From: Cohnella abietis
GTDB taxonomy: Bacteria; Bacillota; Bacilli; Paenibacillales; Paenibacillaceae
DNA: 64,000 bases
Assembly (NCBI RefSeq): GCF_004295585.1
Contig: NZ_AP019400.1
Location: forward strand, 6,874,501-6,938,500
Direction of reading: 5' to 3'
The position numbers and the translations under genes were made by a program. The notes beneath the pieces were generated by a model that saw only the letters and a list, made by a program, of their open reading frames with translations, was not told where the DNA came from and searched no databases. Positions 17,174-25,593 of the stretch are shown here, one piece after another. Each line of letters begins with the position of its first letter. Position 1 is the first letter of the stretch.

Positions 17174-17545
17174 CTATTGCGCCAATTGCTCCAGATCCGG
17201 CTGCAGTTTATTCCGTAGTACATAGAGCATAACCGCCCCGACAAGGAAAGCAACAGCATCCGCTATGACGAGCGACCAGACAACACCATGGAAGCCATTC
17301 ATGCGATTCGCGAGATACAGGACAGGGATAAGCGTCATCCCTTGCACGATTGACATAACGAAAGCGGCTGTTCCTTGACCCGTCGCTTGGAAAATTCCTG
17401 TGAAGAGCGTTGTCGTCCCCGAAATGAACAGGGATAAGAATGTGACATGCAGAATATAGCTACCTAGTTCAATCAATTGAGGATCATTCGTGAAGAAACC
17501 AATCAAATGATCCGAAGTTAAATACACGATGTCACTACGCCGGGA
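17174..17545 (-). pseudogene. C-terminal remnant of a MATE efflux transporter
   Basis: About 120 residues remain of a MATE family drug/sodium antiporter, which normally has about 450. The surviving part covers the last four membrane helices (LSLFISGTTTLFTGIFQATGQ, spread over helix 10, and AVMLYVLRNKL at the end). Upstream the frame runs straight into a terminator hairpin with no start or ribosome site, so the N-terminal two thirds have been deleted. It is probably not expressed as a functional protein. Confidence 0.8.
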
Positions 17546-17548
17546 TAT

Positions 17549-17590
17549 AAAAAAGAGAAAGTGCCTTTAGAGAAGCACTTCCTCTTTTGA
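17549..17590 (-). terminator. Terminator downstream of the truncated LPXTG gene
   Basis: On the minus strand AGAGGAAGTGC and GCACTTTCTCT form a long stem followed by TTTTTT. It ends minus-strand transcripts coming from the LPXTG gene at 17805. The bases between it and the LPXTG gene (17591-17804) hold nothing recognised. Confidence 0.75.
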
Positions 17591-17804
17591 CAGAGCATAT
17601 TAGTTTGCTTTAATACTTTTCCCCGGCGTGATCGTGTAGTGGGTCAGTTGTGATATAACCCAATAAGTAACTCCTCTTATCCGGCACCGGGTCTAGTTCC
17701 GTTGATATTGAACATATGGAATCTATAAGGAGAAACGTTACTCACGTTTCTATATTCGAGCAACAACGTTGTCCATGCAATCATGTGGTAAACACATCAT
17801 TTAT

Positions 17805-18666
17805 TCAACCTCTACCCACGCTAGATCTTCTTCTTAATAACCACAAAGCGACGACAATAAATACCGCTCCTGCAACATAAAATAAAGTTTTACTTTCCTC
17901 ACCCGTTTTAGGAAGGACTTTTATTTCTACCTTTTCGATTGTCGGTTCAATTGGCGTTGGTGTTGGCTCTTCTACCAGTTCTGGTTCTTCTATTGGTGTC
18001 GGTGTTGGCTCTTCTACCAGTTCTAGTTCTTCTGTTGGCGTCGGTGTTGGCTCTTCTACCAGTTCTGGTTCTTCTGTTGGCGTTGGTGTCGGTGTTGGCG
18101 TCGGTGTTGGCGTCGGTGTTGGCTGCACGGGATTATTAAATTTCAATAGCACATTTCTTTGCACATCCAATACATTGACTGCGACCGCGCCTAAATCTTG
18201 AATATCAGCGACATATCTTGCTGACGAAGTGATGAACACATCGTTGACAGATTGACGCAGCATAAATTGGAGTCCAATATCTACATCCGAAGCCGTATCA
18301 TCATAATCGCCATTAGCGATTGTTATCGTGAACGCCCTACTGTCAAGACTTACATTGGTGTATGTTGATTCAACTACAGACGCATTTGGATATCTAGCCT
18401 TCGTAGCACTATCAAGCTGGACTGATGGTACAATGACAGTTCCATCATAGTTCTTTTCTTTTGCTTTATAGGATACCGATACAACAAGGTTATCATTCGC
18501 ATCAAGTGATAATTGCTGATCAAATACATCCACATCCGTTTCTGTATACGTTGGCCCTATAGGATTTAAACTGATGTAGTAATTAAACAAATCCTCTCCC
18601 GCTGGTGTTGGGGGATAATGCTGATTACGCCAGTTATCCAAATCCGCTCCATTAGTGTAATGCCAA
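17805..18666 (-). pseudogene. LPXTG cell-wall-anchored protein, 5' end lost to an IS66 insertion
   Basis: The surviving C-terminal 285 or so residues contain a beta-rich domain (to about 165), a Pro-Thr-rich wall-spanning segment with repeated VEEPTPTP units (about 170-245), and a complete sortase signal: LPKTGEE, a hydrophobic helix and RRRSS. The frame remains open upstream of any start codon (it reads WHYTNGADLDNW) up to base 18666, where the inverted repeat of the transposon begins. No matching coding sequence is found beyond the other end of the element, so the N-terminal part was lost. The product would have been exported and linked to peptidoglycan by sortase. Confidence 0.8.
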
Positions 18667-18675
18667 AGTTACTAC

Positions 18676-20157
18676 TTAGGTCGTGCTAAATCGGAATTGT
18701 CCGCGGAGTGCAGATACGAGCGAAGCATGTAGGGGAAGTTGCTGTTTTAGAAGTGTGGAAATAAACCCGCGTATGCTGGCAAAGCGTTGTCCGCCTTCGT
18801 TGGTACGGAAGCAGCCGGATATTTTTTGCTTCACCTTGGACATGCGGATGTCGCGTTCAGCCTGGTTGTTGTCAAACGGTATTCGGGCATCTCGAAGAAA
18901 GCGAAGAATCGACACCTTGTGCTGTTCGAATCGCTGTCCCTGATTGGCTGCTTTGCTTTTGCATTTTCGCCCTTTTGGCCCCGTTTTGGCGCGAACGGCA
19001 TCTTTTACCCACTCGGTTTTCCCAAGTGCCAGAATGGCGTCGTAGCGCACATCGATTTCGGTGAGGACTTCTTCCGTCAAAGCGACGCCAGCCGCGCGAG
19101 ACTCTTTAGCCAGCACCCAGCTTCGTTGGAGTAACTCCTTCATCTGGGTCGCCCATCTGTGGCGGTCGTGCTCCGCAATGCCTTGGCACTCTCGAAGCAA
19201 ATGCGCGTTGCACAGTGCGTGAGAAAACTTAAACACCGGTTTGAAGTACGCCAAGCAGCAATCATGCACGAGCACGCCATCATAAACAGGAAGTACGCCC
19301 ATGTCTACCAAAGTCTGCCCGCACCGTTTCTCCGTCAATGAGAGTAGCGTCCATTGGTCATCGGAGAGTGTGTGGAGCCATTGTTTTTTGCCGGTTGTAC
19401 GCATCCCCGTTTCATCGGCGTGCAAAACCGGTTGCTTCACCAATTGTTCACGAATGGCAGGCTCCATTCGCAACGCAACGTCCGCCATCGTGCTCAATTG
19501 CGTGATCAAACTCATTTCGCTAGGACGCTGTCCTGTCAAATCAGCAAACAACCGCGAAATGCGATCTAACGGCAAGAGCTGGTACACGTTCAAATACGCC
19601 GTCCAAGCCGTAAAACTATCTCCGTACTGAACGGGCGCGTTGACGCGTGTCGGAAAAGCTGCAGATTGACGCGTCCGGCATGTAGGGCAACATTTCTCTT
19701 CCGCACGATGTTCAGTAACAACCAAACGAGGTAGCGGTAAATCGAATACTTGCCGTTTAATATAGCGCGTAGCCGGCACGGACGCTAATGAGGAAGCGCA
19801 ATTCGAACAAGAGGAAACCGAATGGACGACAATCTCATCTGGGTCGGCGCTAAAGCGAAGCGTATGTCCGTCATGCCCTTTAGGCGCCCCCTTTTTACCG
19901 CCGGGTTGACGTAGATTGGTCGGTTTTCGGAATCCATCGCTCGAAGGCGGTTTACTACTGTTGTTACTATTCTGACCGAGTTGGCGTTCTAATTCATGAA
20001 CCCGTTTCTCGAGTTTCTCAATTTGTTTTTCTTGCTTATCTATCACGGTGAGAAGCGCGTTGAAGTAACCCGCAATCTCCTGATCTCCTTTGCAAATCGT
20101 GTTCACTTGTTGCGGCGTTAGCATCTTGGTCACGCTCCTCCTTGTTGAAGATGGCAT
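18676..20157 (-). CDS. tnpC: IS66-family transposase TnpC
   Basis: A 493-residue intact transposase. An N-terminal coiled coil (about 35-65), the conserved NSSKPPSSDG (about 65-74), a zinc-finger-like CSNC and CCPTC region, and the DDE core are present: Asp in LHADETG, Asp in VYDGVLVHD and Glu in NNQAERDIR. The ATG at 20157 has a poor ribosome site; an ATG at 20124 preceded by AAGGAGG 12 bases away, or a GTG at 20130, is also possible. It acts on the terminal repeats of the surrounding element. Confidence 0.92.
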   Translation of the reverse strand: MPSSTRRSVTKMLTPQQVNTICKGDQEIAGYFNALLTVIDKQEKQIEKLEKRVHELERQLGQNSNNSSKPPSSDGFRKPTNLRQPGGKKGAPKGHDGHTLRFSADPDEIVVHSVSSCSNCASSLASVPATRYIKRQVFDLPLPRLVVTEHRAEEKCCPTCRTRQSAAFPTRVNAPVQYGDSFTAWTAYLNVYQLLPLDRISRLFADLTGQRPSEMSLITQLSTMADVALRMEPAIREQLVKQPVLHADETGMRTTGKKQWLHTLSDDQWTLLSLTEKRCGQTLVDMGVLPVYDGVLVHDCCLAYFKPVFKFSHALCNAHLLRECQGIAEHDRHRWATQMKELLQRSWVLAKESRAAGVALTEEVLTEIDVRYDAILALGKTEWVKDAVRAKTGPKGRKCKSKAANQGQRFEQHKVSILRFLRDARIPFDNNQAERDIRMSKVKQKISGCFRTNEGGQRFASIRGFISTLLKQQLPLHASLVSALRGQFRFSTT

Positions 20158-20201
20158 AATAATGAATTCTACACGGACGGAAGAAATCCTTTAAAGGGAC
20201 G

Positions 20202-20228
20202 AAAAAAACTCCCACAATATGTGGGAGT
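20202..20228 (-). terminator. Inward-facing terminator hairpin at the IS66 right end
   Basis: ACTCCCACA and TGTGGGAGT form a 9-bp stem with a 3-base loop, followed on the minus strand by TTTTTTT. It lies between the terminal repeat and the transposase start, so it stops host transcription entering the element toward tnpC. Hairpins of this kind are known to shield transposases of several IS families from outside transcription. Confidence 0.7.
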
Positions 20229-20300
20229 CCTAAGTAGTAACTAAACAGTTTCACTATTGTGATGAATACTATGATCCTAACAAGAATGAGGTCACTTATG

Positions 20301-20357
20301 GTAAGTTTCAGCATAACGGGTCTATCGGCGCAAAATGCTAAAGGAGCGACCGCGGAC
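20301..20357 (+). repeat. Dispersed repeat, copy A
   Basis: This stretch contains TAACGGGTCTATCGG with matching flanks and is about 80 percent identical over about 55 bases to 41451-41506. It begins 58 bases after the IS66 end. The start falls in a plus-strand frame that runs from the IS boundary (KQFHYCDEYYDPNKNEV) to a TAA at 20338. What the repeat is (IS end, REP-like element) is not known. Confidence 0.6.
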
Positions 20358-21456
20358 CTACTCCTTCGTTGATGTTCTTATGAATATCTGTTTTCATGAT
20401 CTGCACGACAGCCTGACGATTCGGTGCCAGGCTCTTCGAAAAGTCCACTTTGTCTATTGATTAGCCTTACAGAGTTGACCGGCCTTCAGGTCGATTAGCG
20501 AAATTTGGGATATACAAATAACAACAGAACGAAAATCATAATCGGGAGATACAGATGAACAAGCAGATTAATTTATAATCCGAATTGCTGATAAACGATC
20601 TGCCTCGGTTATTCCCCTCGATGTTTACGGCTAGTGGGATACGAATTATGATTACCGATCATTTAACTGATTGCCTGTAAACTAATCCAAAGTGGAACAA
20701 ACCACCTATAAACTCATTTACAATAATCAAAAGCTGCCTACACTGCTATATACTTTTATACTTACCCATGTCAGACGAAAGGTGACTCCAATAATTTCGC
20801 CCTATTTGTAGTACGGTTCACCGCGTTTTCTATAACGGCATGTTGCTTTTGAGCATTAAGAATAAACATCAATGCATCTTATCCCATTAATATTTTAATT
20901 CCGGTATAGAAGTTTTGAATTGAATATTCTTATACCTAATCTTCATCAGTATGTCGGTTAACTCATCTTAATGAAATCCGTTATGAACGATATCTGAAAC
21001 GATATTTTCATTTTTATACAAACCTACGATAAGCAAATATCCTCTTTAATGAGAACATCTGGTAATCTTAACAACACAAATTGATAATCAATATGAAGTA
21101 GAGCCTGAGCCATAATAATTTAGTAAATCCGATAAACCTTCCTTATCAAAATCAAAGTATTAATGTATCTGCATTCTGGTTTGATTAATCGTGTTTGGTA
21201 AAAATCGATAGCATCCTTCACGAATGGCATCTGATGATTCCTTGGCGATTTCGATTCTTTCTGGAGTATCGTATATGTTCGCTTAAACACCTACGAGTCC
21301 TTACGCCCTCTGTTGGAAAGTTCGCCTCTTCTGCTGACCAAACAGCAGAAGGGGCTTTTTCTTTTTCCGATAATAAAACCTCATTAATAATAAAGTTTTA
21401 GACAGCAGCTGGTTTATTCACTCCTTATGTCACAACTATCATTTACAGATCTTGCA
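20358..21456. other. Decayed, gene-free interval
   Basis: No intact reading frame of credible composition exists here. Short stretches look like degraded coding sequence, for example LLINDLPRLFPSMFTASG on the plus strand near 20585-20640 (broken by stops), and on the minus strand MFILNAQKQHAVIENAV near 20810-20875 and ERIEIAKESSDAIREG near 21210-21265. I could not assign any to a family. The left edge carries the dispersed repeat and the IS66 element, consistent with a region undergoing deletion. Confidence 0.5.
21325..21370 (+). terminator. Strong rho-independent terminator
   Basis: GCCTCTTCTGCTG and CAGCAGAAGGGGC form a long stem with a 6-base loop, followed by TTTTTCTTTTT. It is the end of whatever plus-strand gene once lay in the decayed interval, and insulates the siderophore operon from read-through. 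Confidence 0.85.
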
Positions 21457-21485
21457 TTGACACCCCCTCTAAAGAAAGATATAGT
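21457..21485 (+). promoter_or_regulatory. Sigma-A promoter of the siderophore importer
   Basis: TTGACA (21457-21462) and TATAGT (21480-21485) are separated by exactly 17 bases. The predicted start of transcription falls inside the Fur box that follows, so Fur binding would block initiation. Confidence 0.85.
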
Positions 21486-21494
21486 TATTGAGGT

Positions 21495-21509
21495 TGATAA
21501 TCATTATCA
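21495..21509. promoter_or_regulatory. Fur box
   Basis: TGATAATCATTATCA is a perfect 7-1-7 inverted repeat and equals the core Fur consensus of Bacillus. It overlaps the transcription start of the siderophore importer operon, so the genes are expected to be switched on when iron is scarce. Confidence 0.92.
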
Positions 21510-21530
21510 TTTAATGAAAAGGGGATACAT

Positions 21531-22610
21531 ATGAACACAAACCGTAAGTTCACACTAATAACATTATTAATCTCGGCTATGCTAATAATAGCGCTAGTAG
21601 GTTGTTCTAGTAAGGAATCAACTCCGACAACGTCTCCAGCTGCGACTGAATCGTCGGCAAATACTGAAACACCGGCCCCCCAAGATGAAAATACTGAATA
21701 TCCGATCGTAATCAAGCATGCTTTTGGTGAAACTGTAATTAAGAGCAAGCCAGAACGTGTGGCTACCGTTCAATGGGCCAATCACGATGTTGTTCTAGCA
21801 CTTGGCGTTGTTCCTGTAGGATTCTCAGCAGCGAATTTCGGCGTTCAAGATGGCAGTGGACTTTTGCCTTGGACAGCTAAAAAGCTCGAGGAACTTGGCG
21901 TAAAGAACCCAAATGTTTTCAAAGATACAGACGGTCTTGATTTTGAAGCTATTTCAGATTCTAACCCCGATGTTATTCTTGCAGCTTACTCTGGTATAAC
22001 TCAGGAAGACTACAATCTTCTTAGTAAAATCGCTCCAGTGATAGCCTATCCGAATGCTCCTTGGGCTACTACATGGCGTGAACAAGTTCTGCTGAATGCA
22101 ACGGGAATGGGCATGAAAGCAGAAGGCGAACAACTTATTAAGGACACAGAGAGCTTGGTTAACGACAAGCTAAGCCAATATCCGCAGATTAAAGGCAAAA
22201 AAGTGGTTTGGGTGAACTTCTCGGGTAAAGATATGTCTAAATTACACATTTATACCCCTGTAGACTCTCGCGTCTCTTTCCTGTTTGAACTGGGGATGGT
22301 TTATCCTGAAAGTATTTCGAAGCAGATTACGGATCCTACCAGCTACTCATTGAATTTAAGCGCCGAGAATGCTGCAGACCTTTATGATGCAGATCTCATT
22401 ATTGGATATGGTAATGAAGAGCTGTATCAAGCCGTTAAAGCCGATTCCTTGCTTGGCAAAATTCCTGCGATCCAAAGAGGATCTGTTGTGTTTATTGATA
22501 GCGATACGCCTCTAGTAGCTGCTGGAACCCCAAATCCACTTTCCATTTCTTATACCATCGACGAATACCTGAAATTAATCGGTGGAGCTATTAACAAAAT
22601 AAATGAATAG
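21531..22610 (+). CDS. Iron-siderophore ABC transporter substrate-binding lipoprotein
   Basis: A 359-residue FecB/FepB-type binding protein with signal peptide and lipobox LVGCS (Cys at about residue 25), then a Thr/Pro-rich linker. The body has PERVATVQWANHDVVLALG and FEAISDSNPDVILAAYSG, the paired lobes of type III binding proteins. It starts the four-gene operon behind AAAAGGGG and overlaps the first permease by 8 bases. Its siderophore is not identifiable; the sequence differs from the FeuA-like protein at 12.8 kb, so the two probably take different siderophores. Confidence 0.92.
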   Translation: MNTNRKFTLITLLISAMLIIALVGCSSKESTPTTSPAATESSANTETPAPQDENTEYPIVIKHAFGETVIKSKPERVATVQWANHDVVLALGVVPVGFSAANFGVQDGSGLLPWTAKKLEELGVKNPNVFKDTDGLDFEAISDSNPDVILAAYSGITQEDYNLLSKIAPVIAYPNAPWATTWREQVLLNATGMGMKAEGEQLIKDTESLVNDKLSQYPQIKGKKVVWVNFSGKDMSKLHIYTPVDSRVSFLFELGMVYPESISKQITDPTSYSLNLSAENAADLYDADLIIGYGNEELYQAVKADSLLGKIPAIQRGSVVFIDSDTPLVAAGTPNPLSISYTIDEYLKLIGGAINKINE

Positions 22611-23643
22611 TACATCGGTTTCGAATAAAAATACGTTAAACTTGCACATCCCTAAAAATTTCACCTTGGTTCTGATCATTTGCTTGATCTTACTAGGCAT
22701 ATGCGTGATTGCCTCACTGGTCTTCGGTTCTCGGCCAGTGAGTTTTCATGAACTAATAGATGGTTTATTTCACCCGGACGTAGAATCCTACGGTGCGAAC
22801 GTGGTTCGTAAGAGGGTTTCCCGAACCATTTTCAGTTTGCTGTGTGGGGCAGGACTTGGCGTTTCCGGAGCACTTATGCAGGCCGTCACTCGCAACCCCA
22901 TTGCCGACCCGAGCATACTGGGAGTGAACACAGGTGCATCATTATTTGTGGTTTGCGGCATTGCGTTCTTGAACATCAGCACCGCGAATCAATATATATG
23001 GTTAGCTTTAGCCGGGGCTGCGATTACTGCAGTGTTCGTATTCGGAGTCGGCTCAATGGGACGTGGCGGAGCCACGCCCATTAAGCTTGTTTTGGCCGGA
23101 GCCGCTACAAGCGCTGCTCTTTCTTCTGTCGTCACCGCCATAATGATTCCACGCTCTTATGTCATGGATCAGTTCCGGTTTTGGCAAGTAGGAAGCGTCG
23201 GCTCGGCAACTTGGAGTGCTATTACTACGTTCATTCCATTTCTGGTCATCGGAATGCTAATCGCTTTTATTACTGCTCCGGCACTAAACGCGCTGGCACT
23301 AGGAGACGATGTTGCCACGGGACTGGGCGTTCGAACAGGAACACTGCGGCTTATTGCGGCTCTTGCAGGTGTTCTATTGTGCGGCGCTACTACTGCCCTG
23401 GCTGGACCTATTGGCTTTGTCGGATTGTTAGCCACTCACGTCATACGCCTTATTATTGGACCTGATCTACGTTTTGTTATACCCATGTCAGCTATTACTG
23501 GAGCTATCATTCTGACGATATCAGATGTAGGCGGTAGGCTCATCCTTAGTCCTGGAGAGCTTGAAGTCGGTGTAGTTACAGCGTTCATTGGAGCTCCAAT
23601 ACTAATAATATTAGCTATGCGATCGAAAGTGCGTTCATTATGA
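22603..23643 (+). CDS. FecCD-family iron-siderophore permease 1
   Basis: A 346-residue BtuC-type membrane protein with about ten helices. Conserved parts include GAGLGVSGALMQAVTRNPIA (about residues 84-103), LGVNTGAS and the ATPase-coupling GPIGFVGLLATHVIR (about 265-279). It overlaps the binding-protein gene by 8 bases and the next permease by 4, so the three are translationally coupled. It forms the import channel with the second permease. Confidence 0.93.
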   Translation: MNSTSVSNKNTLNLHIPKNFTLVLIICLILLGICVIASLVFGSRPVSFHELIDGLFHPDVESYGANVVRKRVSRTIFSLLCGAGLGVSGALMQAVTRNPIADPSILGVNTGASLFVVCGIAFLNISTANQYIWLALAGAAITAVFVFGVGSMGRGGATPIKLVLAGAATSAALSSVVTAIMIPRSYVMDQFRFWQVGSVGSATWSAITTFIPFLVIGMLIAFITAPALNALALGDDVATGLGVRTGTLRLIAALAGVLLCGATTALAGPIGFVGLLATHVIRLIIGPDLRFVIPMSAITGAIILTISDVGGRLILSPGELEVGVVTAFIGAPILIILAMRSKVRSL

Positions 23644-24671
23644 GAAATCAATCTATTGAATTTATTATGGCGGGAAGACGTCAAAGACGCCGCCGATGGA
23701 TACTTGTCACTAGTCTCCTTGCAGCACTTGCATTCACTCTTTGCTGCGCCATGCTTTTACTCGGAAACACCATCTATCCCGTTAAAGATGTCATTCGAGC
23801 ACTTTCGGGAGAACAGCTCAAAGGCGTCTCTTTTGCCGTTAATACAATACGTCTACCGAGAATGCTAGCGGGTCTCTTTGCCGGGTTTGCTTTTGGTCTT
23901 GCAGGTCACACCTTCCAGACCATGCTGCGCAATCCCCTTGCGAACCCAAATGTCATTGGTGTTACGTCCGGCTCAAGCGTGGTAGCTGTTTATTGCATAG
24001 TTGTCCTTCATACAAGCGCAGCTATGGTTTCCATTGCTTCAGTGATTGCTGGTCTTGCCACGGTTATATTTATTTATATACTTTCCAGAGGAAAGACATT
24101 TTCAATCGGGCGATTAATCCTTGTAGGGATAGGCATACAGGCAATGCTTGACGCTGTAATCTCCTATCTTCTACTGGTTAGCGCCCAACAAGATGTTCCC
24201 TCTGCTCTTAGATGGCTGACTGGCAGTCTTAACGGCTCTCAAATGCATCAGCTGCCGCCTCTTGTCATCATCGTGATTATCTGTTCGCCTATCGTAATCT
24301 TACTGGGCAAGCATCTAAGTATATTGGAGCTTGGAGAACAATCGGCTTCTTCACTAGGCGTGAACACGGACAAAACAAGAATTGTTCTTATTGTGAGCTC
24401 CGTATTCATGGTTGCTATTGCTACCGCTACCACGGGTCCGATCGCCTTTGTATCCTTCCTTTCGGGACCAATCGCGAAAAGACTCGTCGGTGCAGGCTCC
24501 TCGAACATAATTCCGGCAGGCCTTGTTGGCATTAATTTGGTCCTGGCAGCAGATCTAATTGGACAATTTGCTTTTGAGTACAGATTCCCCGTAGGCATCA
24601 TTACTGGATTACTCGGAGCACCTTATCTAATCTTCTTGTTAATCCGAATGAATCGAAAGGGAGAATTATAA
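23640..24671 (+). CDS. FecCD-family iron-siderophore permease 2
   Basis: A 343-residue partner permease of the same BtuC type. GLAGHTFQTMLRNPLANPNV (about residues 83-102), LGVNTDKTR and GPIAFVSFLSGPIAKRLVG (about 263-281) mark the family. The ATG overlaps the preceding stop (ATGA) and its own TAA overlaps the ATPase start (TAATG). It dimerises with permease 1 in the cytoplasmic membrane. Confidence 0.93.
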   Translation: MRNQSIEFIMAGRRQRRRRWILVTSLLAALAFTLCCAMLLLGNTIYPVKDVIRALSGEQLKGVSFAVNTIRLPRMLAGLFAGFAFGLAGHTFQTMLRNPLANPNVIGVTSGSSVVAVYCIVVLHTSAAMVSIASVIAGLATVIFIYILSRGKTFSIGRLILVGIGIQAMLDAVISYLLLVSAQQDVPSALRWLTGSLNGSQMHQLPPLVIIVIICSPIVILLGKHLSILELGEQSASSLGVNTDKTRIVLIVSSVFMVAIATATTGPIAFVSFLSGPIAKRLVGAGSSNIIPAGLVGINLVLAADLIGQFAFEYRFPVGIITGLLGAPYLIFLLIRMNRKGEL

Positions 24672-25477
24672 TGAAACCGACGCATATTTTTCAAGCCGAG
24701 CAAGTAATAGCAGGCTATGAAAATAAAACGGTTATCCACGGTGTAGACCTTGTTATTCCTAGCAATAAAATAAGCGTTATTATTGGATCAAACGGCTGCG
24801 GGAAGTCTACGCTTCTTAAAACAATGGCTAGACTTATAAAACCCGCAGCTGGCAGCATCACTCTAGACGGCAGGTCAATTTCTAAAATACCACCCAAACC
24901 ATTGGCTCGAGTGATAGGATTGCTACCACAGTCCCCTATTGTTCCGGAAGGAATTTCTGTTGCAGATTTGGTCGGACGAGGAAGGTTTCCGCATCAATCC
25001 TTGCTCAGTGGATGGACAAAAAAGGATTATGAAGCCGTTGCCGATGCTATGGAAATTATGGATATAACCGAGTTTGCCAATCATAATATTGACGAGCTGT
25101 CAGGAGGTCAGCGACAGCGCGTCTGGATTGCAATGGCTCTGGCGCAACAAACCGATATCTTATTTCTCGATGAACCGACAACCTTTTTAGATATCACCTA
25201 TCAAGTCGAGATTCTTGACCTGCTCACAGACCTTAACCGAAAACACGGAACTACGATTGTAATGGTGCTTCATGATATCAACTTGTCCGCGCGTTATGCA
25301 GATCATATTTTTGCGCTTCATCAAGGAAAGCTTGTCGCTGAGGGAGAACCCGCAAAGGTTATTACAAGCACACTAGTTAAAGATATTTTCGGACTTAACT
25401 GTATTGTGATAGACGATCCCATTTCGGGATCTCCTTTGGTGGTACCAAAAGGACGATATCATGTTCAAGATGCTTAA
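24671..25477 (+). CDS. Iron-siderophore ABC transporter ATPase (FecE/FhuC-like)
   Basis: A 268-residue ATPase with Walker A GSNGCGKST (about residues 38-46), Q-loop LLPQSP, signature LSGGQRQR (about 144-151), Walker B ILFLDEPTTFLD (about 164-175) and the switch His in MVLHDINL. It powers import by the two FecCD permeases and is the last gene of the Fur-controlled operon. A cassette of this type is also a candidate to serve the orphan binding protein at 12.8 kb. Confidence 0.95.
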   Translation: MKPTHIFQAEQVIAGYENKTVIHGVDLVIPSNKISVIIGSNGCGKSTLLKTMARLIKPAAGSITLDGRSISKIPPKPLARVIGLLPQSPIVPEGISVADLVGRGRFPHQSLLSGWTKKDYEAVADAMEIMDITEFANHNIDELSGGQRQRVWIAMALAQQTDILFLDEPTTFLDITYQVEILDLLTDLNRKHGTTIVMVLHDINLSARYADHIFALHQGKLVAEGEPAKVITSTLVKDIFGLNCIVIDDPISGSPLVVPKGRYHVQDA

Positions 25478-25484
25478 ATTAAAA

Positions 25485-25518
25485 GAAGAACCTCTCCTGA
25501 CTCAAGGAGTGGTTCTTC
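25485..25518. terminator. Hairpin between convergent siderophore and Abi genes
   Basis: GAAGAACC and GGTTCTTC enclose a nested CTCCTGA/CAAGGAG pairing. On the minus strand the stem is followed by TTTTAATTT, on the plus strand by GAAAATGG, so it fits better as the terminator of the Abi gene while also stopping plus-strand transcripts weakly. Confidence 0.6.
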
Positions 25519-25593
25519 GAAAATGGTTCCCTGATTGATCAATTCTTTTCAAACCCCTTAATCAATTCCTCGGATTTATTCATCGCTTCGTCT

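Larger units (their letters stand above)
18667..20242 (-). mobile_element. IS66-family (ISBst12-like) insertion sequence, 1576 bp
   Basis: The element is bounded by perfect 14-bp terminal inverted repeats, AGTTACTACTTAGG at 18667-18680 and its complement at 20229-20242, and contains a single intact tnpC transposase. The one-gene layout, without tnpA and tnpB, is that of the ISBst12 subgroup. The 8 bases outside the two ends (AATGCCAA and AAACAGTT) differ, so the usual 8-bp target duplication is absent, pointing to a later deletion or recombination at one end. Confidence 0.88.

Noticed and set aside
17939..18139. Plus-strand Leu/Val-rich frame as a membrane protein
   Set aside because: It is the complement of the Pro-Thr repeat of the LPXTG protein and has no ribosome site.
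21070..21100. Additional Fur-like site (TTGATAATCAAT) in the decayed interval
   Set aside because: Only a short dyad with no gene or promoter following; chance is likely in AT-rich sequence.
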